A DNA stretch of 64,000 nucleotides from Chlamydomonas reinhardtii (taxonomy: Eukaryota; Chlorophyta; Chlorophyceae; Chlamydomonadales; Chlamydomonadaceae), in assembly GCF_000002595.2 (NCBI RefSeq), contig NC_057011.1, positions 4,932,456 to 4,996,455 of the forward strand, read 5' to 3'. Below are positions 24,772 through 36,875 of the stretch, in pieces (positions within the stretch are counted from its first letter, which is position 1; every line of letters starts with the position of its first letter). Position numbers and translations under genes: made by a program. The notes beneath the pieces were generated by a model. It was not told the origin of the DNA. It did no database searches and worked only from the letters and a program-made list of their open reading frames with translations.

Positions 24772-25872
24772 CTGCAGGCAAGGTGGCATCGCCGACGCCG
24801 GATTGGCGACTGGGGCCTGTGCCGGCGCTGGCACCCCTGGTCACCGCCTGTCCCACTGTTGCTGCTGCCGCTGCTCGTGGTGTGTCCAGCTGTTGACCTG
24901 GGAGAGCCGTCTGGTGCTGTGGACGTGTCAGCAGCTGTGTGTTGAGGTGCGGAGGAGCAGGAGGAGCAGGCGGCGTCACAGCCAGCCACCTGGTGGTGGG
25001 AGCAGCTGCAGGGCGGCGCTCCGGCCGTGGTGCGGTGGCCGGCTGCAGCCGGGCACAGAGGCCCAGAGGCCGCAGCGCAGCGGGCCGTGTCGTGTGTGCT
25101 TGCGGTCCTGTTGCATGCCTCCGTGCCGTCAGCCCCTGTGCACCACCGGTGCTCTTCGGCTGCTGAGGCGGGCGCGTAAGGCCCATGCACCTGCCGCAGC
25201 CGCTCCCCACAGCTCTGGGGTCGCCCCTGCTCGGCGACAACAGAAGCTCCGTCGGGCCTCCAGAACCACGCTATCCCTGTCGTCATCGTGCCGCGCGTGG
25301 ATGGCACGACTCCTCTGCCACTGGCGCACGAATGCGCAAACTTCAAGATACTGCTGCTAGCTTATGCACTGGAGGTCGAGGGAGCACTCTCCCGCTGGCC
25401 CAGTAGTGCGACTGTGCAAGGAATTGGTGTCGCTGCGCCCGCCCGGCAGCATTAGGTGGGCTCGTTGCGCATTTGCATCAATAGTTGTACCAAAATGATG
25501 CACGATGCCCCTCGTCGTGGGAGCCAGAGTCAACTCCGGGCGCCCAGTATGTAGCGTGTGTCAGTTGCGCTGTAATGGCTTTTCGCCGGCGAGGCCCTCG
25601 ATGTGCGCGCTTTTGGTTCTTGTAGTTAGTGTAGGCTAAGTAATTTGACTGTGTTGTGAATCCCCGCCGCTCGCGCCTCGCGGCAGCGAGCTCCGCGCAA
25701 ATGCGATTGCGCATGCCGTACAGTTCCCGTGGTTGGCTGCTTTTTTCATGGTATTGTGTTTCCCACATGCTGCGAGCAGTATCAGCAAATCAAACAGCTA
25801 TTTTACGATACAAAAGGCTGAGCCTGGACTCTCGGCGTAGTTTAGGGGCCCCTGTGCGCACGCAGCACACGA
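24772..25872. promoter_or_regulatory. Divergent upstream region, proline-rich gene / helical-repeat gene
   Basis: This lies between two divergent genes. The left part (to 25346) is open on the minus strand and may contain the missing 5' exon or 5' UTR of the proline-rich gene. The right part has lower GC and should hold the promoter of the plus-strand gene. No further gene is supported. Confidence 0.4.
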
Positions 25873-28830
25873 ATGCGCACTTGTATGCCGTTGAATTTAA
25901 ATACTGTCGAGCCTAAGTGCTTAAGCTCACGAGCACAGCCTCAACAAGCGTTTTGCTCCCGATGGCGAACACTAGGCTCGCAGACGAGGAGGGGCCACAG
26001 AGGTTTCACAGAGGTACACGCAGCCTCAGATAACGGTGACGGGCCGGGGCCATCAGGTCGGGATGCTGCGTCGGCGCCCAAACCCCAGTCCGCGGCACCA
26101 GGCCCGCAAGGTGCCTCCGGCGTTCCCCCCTGGGCGCTCATGGGCCGCATGGTGGCCTCCGGCTCTATCGCACTCAACAAGGAGCAGAAGCAGGTGCGGC
26201 GGGGGCCGGCACAGGCTTGATGCATCATGCATGGTGCCGCCAGCCCTGGTCAAGGAGTAGGGGAGAGTGTTTGTGCAGGGGAAGGGGAAGGGATGGGTGT
26301 TTGCGCAGGGGAAGGGGAAAAGATGGGTGTGTATGTGTGGTGCGTTGGGCGGAAGACATGGTGCCATGGCCCGCTTCACCACCCCCGCCAGTGCCTTCCG
26401 GCCTGTCCGCTCCCCCCCTTCCCGCCACACAGATCTTGATCACCTCGGCCGCCTCGCGCATGAGTGGGCTGGAGGCGGACGTGTTCGACCGGCAGCTGCA
26501 GGTGGGGATGCGTGGGTGGCTGGGTGGCTGGGTGGGAGTTCAGTCAGTTCACTCCAATCCCAACTAAACCAAGACCCAGAACCATCCCACAGAGCTTGGA
26601 GGAGGTTTGGTCTTACCCTTGTCTTGGACACCCTTGAACCTTGTCCTTCTGGGCGGCGTAGACGGTAGACCGGCGACCAGCGACTCGCTTACATCGAGTG
26701 GCACCCAGGCTCATGGCACGCGTTAACCCAACGCGCCGAGAGCAAACAGAGCGCAACACTCTAAGACACTCACATGCGGGGTACCAGAGCCGCACCGGCG
26801 CCAGGTCGGGAGCGCCGGCGGCGTGACGAACACGTGGAGGGTGGAATGTGGGGGGCAGTAAAGCGTAGGCATCAAGGTGGTAATGGACATCCTATCGTGG
26901 GTGCGGGTGTGTGGAGCGGCCGCGACTGCTGCAACCGGGCGCGTGTGCGCAGCCCCCCCCTGCTGTCTGGAGGACTGGGAGGTGCAGGGCTCGTGCTGTG
27001 TGGACCCGCCCAACCGCCCAAGCCCCCTCCGCCTCGCCCCCCCCCCTCCGCCCCCCTCCCCCCCAGGAGCTGCTGACGCTGCTGCCCGACCTGCGCGACC
27101 GGCTGCTGAGCCTGAGCCCCGCCATACTGGTGGAGCTGGCGGCGGACACGGCCGGAGTGGCGCTCAAACTGGTACGGGGGGGAGGGAGGGAGCGATCGCC
27201 GTGTGCAAGCCCATGCCAACATGCCAAACACACTGCCCGTCTGACCACGGCCCACACCTCCCTCACCCACTCGCCCACCCCATCCTCTTCCCCCCCCTCC
27301 AGATCCAGCTGCGTGAGTGGTTCCCGGCCGCCAACCTGGGCATGCTGCTGGCTCGGCGGCCCACACTGCTGACGGCGGCGGAGTGGGGCGGCGTGGCGGC
27401 GGCGCGGGACAAGCTGCACGCCATGTTCCCCGAGGGAGGAGTGGACGACCTGGTGCGGACCAACGGGGGGGGGAGGGGGGGCGTGTCGCGGGCTACACGC
27501 CCGAGCCCTACGAACAGGTACCCCCGTCATTCGGGCTGTGGCGTTGACTCCCCTCCCTCCCGCCCCCCCCACCCCCGGAACCTCCCCTTCCCGCCCGCTA
27601 TCAACTCCAGGTGACGCGACAGCCGCTGCTGCTGGTGGAGGATGTGGACGAGCTGGTGGGGGAGCTGGAGAGGTGAGCGGCGGGTGGCGTGGGGGTGGCT
27701 AGTGGAGTGGGTGTGTAGATGTCAGGTGGTGGGCAGACGCGAATGGCTGGGTGTAGCACTGCTCAGTCGGTGGCGACAGCCGCACAGCACTGCAGTGGTC
27801 AGGGTCCAGACAGCGGCGACAGCGCCAGCAGCGGCGCCCAAGGCGGCAGCACCCAGCAGCGCCGGCGGCCCACAGCACAGCACAGCGAGCCGCCCCTCCC
27901 GCTGTCCGGTGCCCGCAGGCTGCTGCTGCCGGCGGAGGGCGGAGAGTGCAGTTCCGGCGGTAGCAGCACCACCAGCGGCACCACCAGCACAAGCAGCGGC
28001 GGCCCGCAGCCGCCCGCTGCTGCTCCGGGTCTGCCTGTGCGGCTGCGGCGCGGCCCCGGGGGTCGTGACCTGCTGCGAGCCGACCCCGACCTGCTGCTGG
28101 CGGTCATGAGCAACCGGCGGCTCAGCCTGTGGTAGCTGGGGGGGGGGGGACCCGTGGAGGCGGCGGTGGGTGCAGCGGCGGTGGCGGGCGCACAGCCCTT
28201 CCAGCCGCAGGGTCAGGGTACCGGGGGGCAGGCCACAGTGCAAAACGGCGGTGGCGGTTGCTGTGTCCCACTGCGCGGTGGTGCGGTTCTAGCTGGGCAT
28301 CGCTGCAAGCAAGGCGCAGAGGTGAGAGGTGCATGGATGCGGTGTCGGCAGCAACAGCCACCTCCAGCCGCCTCGGCAGCGACAGCCTACAGCTTAGGGT
28401 GCTGGCGGTGGCGCCTGTGACGGCGCAGCGCTTTCCGTCAGCGGTAGCGGAGGGGAGGGGCCTGGTCCATTTTAGGCCGCCTCCCCCCTTCACATGAACG
28501 GCTACCCCCCCCTCCCCACCACCACCACCGGCTGCAACCTCCGCCCTCCGCCCCCCCCCCTCCCCCTGCCCCTCCGCACACAGGCTGCTGCCGGGGGTGG
28601 ACATGCGCCTCATGCTGGCCCGCAACCCGGGCATCGTCACGGAGCTGCAGCGGGGGCCGGGGGCGCTGGGGCCGGGCGCGGAGTTCATGGCGGGGCCGGC
28701 GGGGCCCAGGCACGGCGGGCCCGCGCAGGGGGGCCCGGGGGGGCGGGGCGGGCAGGCTGGCGGCGCGGGCGGCGGCTACCGGCTGAGTCCGGGGTCGGAC
28801 CTGGGGCTGGGGGGTGTGGACTGGCTCTGA
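25873..28830 (+). CDS. Helical-repeat protein, possibly mTERF-related, organelle-targeted
   Basis: Seven exons join in phase: 25873-26193, 26433-26501, 27067-27171, 27303-27452, 27611-27672, 27919-28131 and 28584-28830, giving 388 aa. The first 55 residues are Arg/Ser-rich and acid-poor with VHAAS, like a chloroplast or mitochondrial transit peptide. The body is a series of short helical units built around Leu and Pro: LLTLLPDLRDRLLSLSPAIL, LREWFPAANLGMLLARRPTL, DDLVTRQPLLLVEDVDELV, LLRADPDLLLAVMSNRRLSL, WLLPGVDMRLMLARNPGIV. The repeated 'ARRP.LL / ADPDLLL / ARNPGIV' pattern recalls mTERF repeats, which bind organelle nucleic acids, but the match is by eye and weak. The C-terminus is Gly-rich. 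Exon 6 is followed by an in-frame TAG, so an unspliced reading would stop there. TGTAA at about 28980 fits as the poly(A) signal. Confidence 0.7.
26678..26884 (+). repeat. Interspersed repeat of about 205 bp, copy A (intron 2 of the helical-repeat gene)
   Basis: This is about 90% identical by eye to 42595-42803 in intron 6 of the gamma-SNAP gene, in the same orientation relative to transcription. The shared core begins agcgactcgctta and runs through gcggcgtgacgaacacgtgg to aaggtggtaa. It is a dispersed element of unknown class; no poly(A) tail or inverted ends are visible. Confidence 0.75.
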
Positions 28831-29387
28831 GGCGGGCTGGGGCGGGCGAGGAGCGAGGAGCGAGGGCGCAGGGGCGCGGCAACATGAAGACTCGGGCTTG
28901 GGTGCGGGCGCCCGCGGTGGCGGCATGGAGATGAATGGAGGCGAGAATAGAGCGGGGTAGAGCTCGCGTTTGCGGTCGCTGTGTAAGAGAACGCTCCTGT
29001 TACAGACAGCACACGCTCTCTCTTTCGCGCAAACTGTCAGCGATTCATCTGCGGCGGCAGCTAGCCTTCTGAGCCCTGCCCGTTCAGCAGCCTGTACCTG
29101 CGAGCGCACCGCCGCGGCTGCCGCTGTGCGTCCGCGGCACAGCAGCCTGTGAGCAGCAGCACACCAGGCCACACAGTAGTGGGCCCGGGCTGTGCGGCAG
29201 GACCGAGGGAGCTGCAGGCGCGAAAGGGCGGGACACCTGGGCGACCCACGCCGCGGCCCAACGCACAGCACTACTGCGCGTGCCCAAGCTCCCACTCCCG
29301 GCTCCCACTGTTAACCGCACTGCTGTCTCTCATTGGCACCGCCACAGCCGTTCATCACCGCGGCGGCGCCTGCGTGTGCGGGCAGCA
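28831..29387. other. Tandem intergenic region
   Basis: The 3' UTR of the helical-repeat gene, with TGTAA at about 28980, is followed by the promoter and 5' UTR of the kinase gene. No other feature is seen. Confidence 0.45.
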
Positions 29388-31451
29388 ATGGCCACTGCCG
29401 CGAGGTACCCGGCAGCGGCGCCGCGCAGCTCGGCCACTGAGGGACTGCCGCGCCTGCTCAACAACAAGGTGCGGGGCGGCAGGGCCGGAGGGGCGCTGGC
29501 AGTATTCTACTTCAAGCCAAAGCCAACAACGCTGAGGCCCAGGAAACGAAGCGAGCCCAGAGAGGGGATGGCAGCGGCGCGGGGGACACCTCCCCTGCTC
29601 CCTCTCCCAGCCCCATTCCTGTGCCGCGCTGCTCACCCCTCCCTGGCCCTCCCTGGCCCCGCCTTCCTGCCTGCAGTACCGGCTGGAGCGGCGGGTGGGT
29701 GAGGGCACGTACGGGGTGGTGTACAGGGCCACGGAGCTGGCCAGCGGGCACACAGTGGCGGTCAAGGTGGGTGGGTTGGGGTTGGGGGGCTGGGGGGAGG
29801 GGTTGCAAGTACCCACCTAAACAAAACTGAAGCCAAGGGGGAGGGGCAGTGCTCGAAGTTCAACATGGGGCGCCACCTGCCAGGTGGGCTGAGGCGAGAG
29901 GACGGGTGGCGAAGCGCAGCAGCAAGCCGGCACGTACCTCTGGCCCCACCCCACCCCACCCCACCCCACCCCCTGCCTTGGCTGCCTGCACCCCCCCCCC
30001 GCCCCACCGCGGCAGGAGATGCGGCCTGACGACAGCGAGGAGGGGGTGCCCAGCAGTGCCCTGCGCGAGATAGCGCTGCTGCTGGAGCTGAGGCACGACA
30101 ACGTGGTCAGGTGGGTGTTTGCGTGTGTGGGGGGGGGAGGGACGAGGGTAGGGAGAGGCGAGGAGAGGCAGAGGCGAGGGGACGAGAGGCGAGGAGAAGG
30201 GGGCTATTTGCCTGAGCCTGACGAATGCGGCCCATTGTCAAGACGAGGAAGAGGGGTGTTTTCGGGTTTTGTGTTCCGGATAATGCTCATGTCAACATGC
30301 CATGCACATGCGTCCACTCATTCACTCGCCCACTCATCCGCACATGGTGCGTCACAGGCTGCGCGAGGTCACACGCGACCTGTCGCGCCCCGACCCAGCC
30401 GCGGCGGCTGCAGCGGCCGCAGCGGGCGGGCGCTACCCGGGCGGCGGCGGCGGCGGTGGTGGTGCGGGCGGCGGCGACAGTGCGCAGCTGTTCCTGGTGT
30501 TTGACTTTGTGGTGAGCGGGGTGGGGGCCACACGGGGGCGCGTGACTGTACGTGGGGTGGAAGGGACGGCGCTTGCAAGCATGCGGGTAGGGTCCATCGT
30601 GCAGGGGCAGGCGTCAGAGCTTGGCATTGCCCGGGTCCTTCTCCCCTAGCACTACCTTTCCCCCTGCGTCTGAACGCCTCGTGTCTGACTGCGAGTGATG
30701 TAACCATCCCCGAGAATTGGTGTATGTTTGCGAGTTAGCAAGAGGGGAGGGTATGAGTGCGCAAGCACACAGAGGCCATCGGCATATGATGGGACACATC
30801 ACACACACGCACACACACATCACACACACACACACACACGCACACACACATCACACACACACACCCTCCCTGCCCGCCCCCCGCTGCAGGACATGGACGT
30901 GCACCGGCTGATGCAGCTGTACCCGGCACTGGGCGCCAACGCGCAGCTGGTCAAGGTATGCGGGCTGGGAGGGGGGGCGTGTGGGGGACGTGGGACGTGG
31001 GGGAGGTCACTGACACGGACCCAGACGCTCCAGGCCAGACCCCCAGGGCCGGGGGCCGCCTCCTGTGGGTGTACGGCACCCCGTACCGCATCCCACTCGG
31101 GCCCCTCGGATCTCCGGCCCACCCTGTGGCCGCCCTTGCCCTGCCCCCTCAATATCCATGCCCTCTCCCCTCCCTGCACGCCCCTGCGCCCCCTGCCCCC
31201 CCTGTCCCCCCGGCAGTACCTGACCTACCAGCTGCTGTGCGGGCTGGACTACTGCCACCGCCGCCGAGTGCTGCACAGGGACCTCAAGCCACAGGTGCGT
31301 GCAGGGTTGGCAGGGGCGGCAGGGGCGGCAGCGGTGGCCAGGGTGGCAGATGAGTCACACCAGGTACCACTCAACCATTGCCCTGCCTTGCATTGATGCT
31401 GTACCTTATGCCACGCCCCCCTCTCGCCCATCCTCCTTCCTCCCTCCCCCT

Positions 31452-31519
<68 letters not shown>

Positions 31520-33076
31520 CCTGCTGGTGGATGTGCGGGGGGGCGCCAACTCACTCAAGATCGCGGACTTCGGACTCAGCCGCGCGTTCGGGGTGCCAGT
31601 CAGGCTGCTTAGCCCCGAGGTGGGCGGGTGTGGCGGGTGTCCGAGGGCGGTGGGGTGGGGGCGGGGAGCGGGAAGTGGGTGGGCAGGTGAGGGGACACAG
31701 TCATGGGTCCTGAGAGCTCACGTGGCGCTGGGCGCGGGACCGCGTCCTGGGAGGGAGGTCGCGGCGGGGCCACTGCACCTGGGCCCAGCACACGGCCGTG
31801 ACCGTGTGTATCCTCCACCCCGGGGGCAGCCATACAAACACACCACACACATCTCGTGCCTTCCACACCCCGCCTCTGCGCCGCCCTCCACACCTGGCCC
31901 CCCCCCCCCAGGTTGTGACCCTGTGGTACCGCCCTCCCGAGCTGCTGCTGGGCGGGCGGCTGTACGGCAGCCCCGTGGACCTGTGGAGCGCCGCCTGCTG
32001 CGTGCTTGAAGTCAGCAACAGATGGCCGCTGTTCCCGGGGGCCACGGTGGGGGCAGGGGGGGTTTAGTGGGGCTAGCGGGGTACGAGGAGGAAGGAGCCT
32101 GGGGTGAAGGCTGGGGAAAGGAAGGGATGGACGGCAGGAGGGTGGGCGGGGGAGGGAGAGGCAGTCATTTTCATGGGAAGTTGGGGAGGGTCTGATGGCC
32201 CTAGCGACTCCACACACCCCTTACTACCCGGTGTCCGTTCCCAGACCCCGCCGCCCCTTGTGTCCCAGTCCTTGCCCCTGTCGCTGTCGCTGTCGCTGTG
32301 GCTGTGGCTGTCGCTGTGGCTGTCAGGAGATCGACACCCTGATGAAGATCTTTGAGAAGCTGGGCTCACCCGATGAGGCCAGCTGGCCGGGCCTGGCCGA
32401 CCTGCCGCACTGGCGCCCGCAGATGCCCAAATGCCCGGGCCGCAGCTGGGAGGAGGTGAGGGGCGGGGTGGGGGGTGGAGGCGGAGGCGGGCAGAGGCTA
32501 CTCAGAGGCAGGGGGGCTGGAATGAGCTACCTTCCCCCCACGCCCCCCCCCCCACACACACGGGCACAGATCGCTCCGCGCCTGGAGCCCGCCGGCCGCG
32601 ACCTGATGCGCCGCATGCTCACATACGACCCCGCGCAGAGGTGGGTAGGCGTGTGAGTGATTGTGGTGGTGGTGATGGTGGCAGGGTACAGAGTGGTCGA
32701 AACTGATGCCGATCAACCTGATTTCCAGCCCAAGAGTCGATTTTGGCCGTACGTACATTTGGGGGGGCGTTGTATACATCATTCCTGGATACAAAGAGGC
32801 ACGACGGCAGGCGTAGGCGCAGTGCCGCAGAGCCAGGTGCCGGCGCCATACCGTCCGGGGCTCATTCATCGTAGGCTAGTGCATCCTGGTCCTGGTCCTG
32901 GTCCTGGTCCTGCTCCGTACACTGGTACGGTGAGCACACCCCACATCCCCCCCCACACACACCACATGCCCCCCGGCCCCCTGTCGGTGCCCTGCAGGAT
33001 CACTGCCGCCGCCGCGCTGCGCCACCCCTACTTCGCAGACATAGGCCCGCTGCTGGAGCACCCGCCGCAGCTGTAG
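29388..33076 (+). CDS. Cyclin-dependent-kinase-like Ser/Thr kinase (PSSALRE)
   Basis: Eleven exons join in phase: 29388-29468, 29677-29766, 30016-30110, 30358-30511, 30890-30955, 31217-31294, 31518-31619, 31912-32046, 32327-32455, 32570-32640 and 32998-33076, giving 359 aa. The kinase motifs are in order: [11 protein letters not shown] (with the Thr-Tyr that Wee1-type kinases phosphorylate in CDKs), VAVK, the cyclin-binding helix [74 protein letters not shown] and the terminal LRHPYFAD. The helix motif is closest to the PxTALRE type of plant CDKB, though an algal CDKH/CDKI type is possible. There is an Ala/Gly-rich insert between RDLSRPDP and AQLFLVFD. The T-loop reads LLSPE where CDKs usually have YTHE, so Ser would replace the activating Thr. 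Confidence 0.9.
31453..31516 (+). repeat. (CA)32 microsatellite forming the 3' splice site of a kinase intron
   Basis: Thirty-two CA units run directly into the G at 31517, so the repeat itself supplies the A of the AG acceptor before exon 7 of the CDK-like gene. Other CA-rich stretches lie at about 30803-30864 just before exon 5. Confidence 0.95.
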
Positions 33077-33091
33077 CCGACTAGCGTAGTG

Positions 33092-33126
<35 letters not shown>

Positions 33127-34383
33127 GAGGGTGGGGGCGTGGGCGTGGACGGGAAGACATGAGGTACGGTACTGGCTGCTTGTGTGTTGACTGGGCGGCG
33201 GGCCGGTCGCATTGCCCCATGAGTAATGGGCGGGGTTGGTGCAAGTTGGCGGTGATGGGTGGAGCACTGCAGGTGCCTGGGGTGTGAGGTGGTGGCTGCT
33301 GCCATGGGGTGGCTGGGCCGGGCGGGTGGCGTATGCCACCGGCAGGACGGGTGGCATGAAGGGGCGGGGGGATTGCGCCAGTGCGTTACAAAAATGTGGC
33401 TATGTTGCGATGTCATTACGCCATGACCCCAGTAGGGACAGAGAGATGACAGGGGGGGGGGTGTCGATGGAGGCGGGTGTCATGGAATCAACCATTTTGG
33501 GACATGCAGAATGTTTAGTCGGATGAGCCCGCCGTATGTGCTGCCGGTGTCTTTGTGCTGCATCACAAAGCGCAAGCACACAGGGGCGTGAGTCCGAGGC
33601 TCGGAACTACCGTATACTGCCGTACTGCAGGGGAGCGACGTGTCGGCCCGTATGAGCTGGTCGAGCGTAGCAAGTAGCCCCGAGTGGCGGCTGGGTCTGG
33701 TGGTCACGGCCTTACGGAGTCAGTGGCAAGGAGGTTAATTTGTGGCAAGAAGGATGGTCCGAGGGGAATGGGGCTGAGCCGGGCTGAGCCCAAGCCATAT
33801 CGTCGCCGTTTCGTGGCCCTTCGAGGCCGTAGGTGTCGACACTACCTCAAGTTCTCAACAGAAGCTCGGAAGGGCAGCACGAGTGGGGTTCTGAGTGAGC
33901 AGGCTGGACAGCTGTGGCACGTTTCCGCCCGCACGTACCCATCGAGCTCGCTCGCTCGCTGGCCAAAACCAGTCCATTTCGACCGCAGGCGAGCGTGGAC
34001 CGCCCTGCCACTCAACCAGTAAGTCAATGCTATGTATGAGAAGTGTCTGAGAGCGCGGGGGAGTCAGGGGTGACCTTTTTGCCGTCGGGGAAACCCCCTA
34101 TCTGCCCCCAAGACCCCCCGCACGGAAAGGGCCGTACGGCACTGGGGCAAACTTCGGACTACGGATTTGACATGCTGGCAAGGTGCCCATAAGGTTAGAT
34201 TCCTAGTCGGACTTTTGCCCCGACCGGTTTTGCGGGGTTGAAGCGAGTGCAAATTTGGACGGTGCCCACAACGCGGGTGAGACCGGGTTGGGTCAGCGCG
34301 AGAGGCTGGTGCTGACAACTGCTTTGTTTCGGGCATGTTTCGCATCTGCACCGCTGGGGGCAAGTTCAAGCCGATCGCCCCCG
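33077..34383. other. Kinase 3' flank and start of the repeat-rich island
   Basis: A (GGCT)8 run at about 33092-33126 directly follows the kinase stop codon, so it is in its 3' UTR. The rest is non-coding, with no recognisable gene. From about 34040 the sequence becomes less GC-rich and leads into the 350-bp repeat. Confidence 0.4.
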
Positions 34384-34732
34384 TACACCCCGCTAACCGA
34401 CCCCAAGTAATCAAAACCGCACAGGGCGAAGGCGGTCCCGTCACGGCCGATCCGTGCAGATCCGTGCGAGTGGACGAGGGGGGCTGGCGGGGGAGAAAAG
34501 GCTGAGGTCCCCTAAGGCCCCCGGTGAACCCCACCCGCTACTGACTGGTTTCCTCTTGTGCTGCCTGGTAGCTACGACAACCTCTTCTGGCATCGTGCGC
34601 ATTCGTTTCCGTGAGCATCATGCCCCCGGGGAACAGCTGAAAAGGCCGCGGAGACTGCAAGATGTACCTAAACCCGAGCCACCGACTGGAGGTGAGCCGT
34701 GAGCGGCTTGGACCTATCACCCTTGATGACGC
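34384..34732 (+). repeat. Unclassified repeat of about 350 bp, copy 1 (uninterrupted)
   Basis: It starts at tacaccccgctaaccgaccc and ends near ttgatgacgcgc. The same sequence recurs in three pieces at 38110-38163, 38770-38949 and 39544-39699. This copy therefore serves as the empty site for the two insertions in copy 2. The family is unknown. Confidence 0.8.
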
Positions 34733-36875
34733 GCGATGTGTAGTCCTTTACAATTCAACGGTGTCGCGCCGCAGTTGCTTGCCACTGGACGCAACATCGC
34801 CATCCTACCCACCGAACCTTACTAAGCACCGACCATCAATTAACGTATGTTCACGGGCGGTCGGGGGCGATCACGCCCACGCCTGCGCCTGAAACACCCT
34901 TCGCTCCTGCATTGTACTAAATCCCCCCGTACTTCCAACTCTGTATCTACCGCTGTTTGTTGAAAAAGCACGAACAAAACTTGCATGTATATAATACGCA
35001 CCACGATTGGTGGCGGGAATCTCGTCAAGTAACGTGCCTACCACGCAAGCGCCCGCATACATTGGGCAGCCCATGCCACCAGACCTTCTCAAGTCACCAA
35101 AGTCTCCTCACACACTCTTTTACTATGCACTGCCATGCCCAAATGCAATGCATGTGCGCAATAGCGTGCCTACCGCCAGTCTCGCCGCAACAGCGCCCCG
35201 TGTCTCATGGAGCACATGGAGCACCGACCCAGCCTGTGCACCACCTGAACCAACCGCCAGCAAAAACCTCAATCAAAGACCATGAATGCTATGATTTCGA
35301 GCCGTCGTGTCCTTCTCTCGTGCGCAGCCTCGGTGGCCCACCACATTGTCTTGCCTGGTTCACCATGTAGCCAGCGACGCAAGCATAACCTTCACAGCCC
35401 GCGCCAAGGCAGGTGCAATCGTCCCATCTCCTCGCCCTAGCCAAGAACAGGCCGCAATACGCCTCAATCATCGCACGTATGTCGCCTGGCCCTACCCAAA
35501 ACATATACAACGCCCGCCGCTTAAGAAGCCCTACTCGAAGGCTTACCAGCATACACCAACCCAAGCTCAAGGTGAACCACCGTCCCAACATGTCTTGTGT
35601 GAAACCGTAAATGCATCACTGTGCATCCGAATTGCCTTTCTGCGCCTTTCCGCCAGCCAGTCAGAGTTTGATACAACATACAAACGGCAAGAAAGGAAGG
35701 AATCCGGAATCCACCATGGAGAATGGTGCACTGGCTCACCTGTACGCGGTGCAGCCAGGACATGTGCCTAGCCACAGCCCGCGTTTGCACAGAAGATAGT
35801 CAGCACGCAAGCCAACACAGCAACAAACTGGTTAGCAATTCAAGCGCCTCGCATCTAGAGATACTGCATGTCTGTTCACGTCAACAAGCACAACTGGTCG
35901 GGTTATGCCACACCAACCCAACACAACAGAGGGTTGCAGAAACACCAAGCGCGTACATCAACACGTGGTCCTCCGGGCGGACACCAACTTTCGCCAACAT
36001 ACCACGCCACCAAAAGCAAACAGGTTATCACCACGGCGCGTCGTGCACACCGGCCTGCGGCCGCGGCATTCCGCCGCCCTCATGCTCACAGCCCTTCCGT
36101 CCTTCACGGCATCAAGTATTCCTGCACACATTCCTGCACAGGTCGGGCCCTGGCTGCGTGCTCACGCACGTATGCTGCCACCCCACCCGACCACCCCAAG
36201 CGTGTTCGGTAAGCCATCCAAAACAACAAGCGATTCGTCTTGCTATTATTACTACACTCTCATCGGATCATCGTCCCCCCTGTGTTTCCTCGGGCGCGTG
36301 GCTGCTGTCAACACCATGCCTCCCCTCGCCACCTGTGCCAGCCCTCAAGCCAAAGGGTTCCCTGACTGCCCCGCAGCGTGAATATGCACGCCATTCATGG
36401 ACATCTAGGCTGAATGAAGGAATCTGTCAAGTCGTAGTTCAATCAAACTATGAGATATCTCCAGGCCGCACCTTGGCGCGGTCAACACGAAACCCGCGTT
36501 CGTGGAATGGCACAGAAATTTCGCAGTCTTATTCACACTTAGTACACAACGCCGCACCCAATATAATTTGTGATGACAGCCGCGCGGCAGCGATCAGAAT
36601 CAGAGCCTGACCAAGGGCCTTGGCTCCCGCATGCAATAGTAAACTTGCACCGACACGGCACGGCGCCCCTAGAAACGACTGCATGCGCTTCAGCCTGTCT
36701 TCCGTGCCTAGAGCGGGCTCTCGACACAGGCCGCACCCGGAAACATCACTGACGCAAGTGTAGAGCCCGCAGGGTTGTAGCCCCGAAACGCGAGCGCAAA
36801 ATGGTGCATTCAACATGCCATTAGGCCTGCGCATTATGCGCCGGTACTGATGGCCGGCTGCGTCATTGTTGCGAG
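34733..36875. other. Gene-free, lower-GC island segment
   Basis: Composition drops to roughly half GC, against a strongly GC-rich surround. Reading frames are short and lack green-algal codon preference. Nothing recognisable was found; it may be old repeat debris. Confidence 0.4.

Noticed and set aside
33684-34022. 112-aa plus-strand ORF on the left edge of the island
   Set aside because: No recognisable motif, no splice partners and no composition bias; it is indistinguishable from chance in high-GC DNA.
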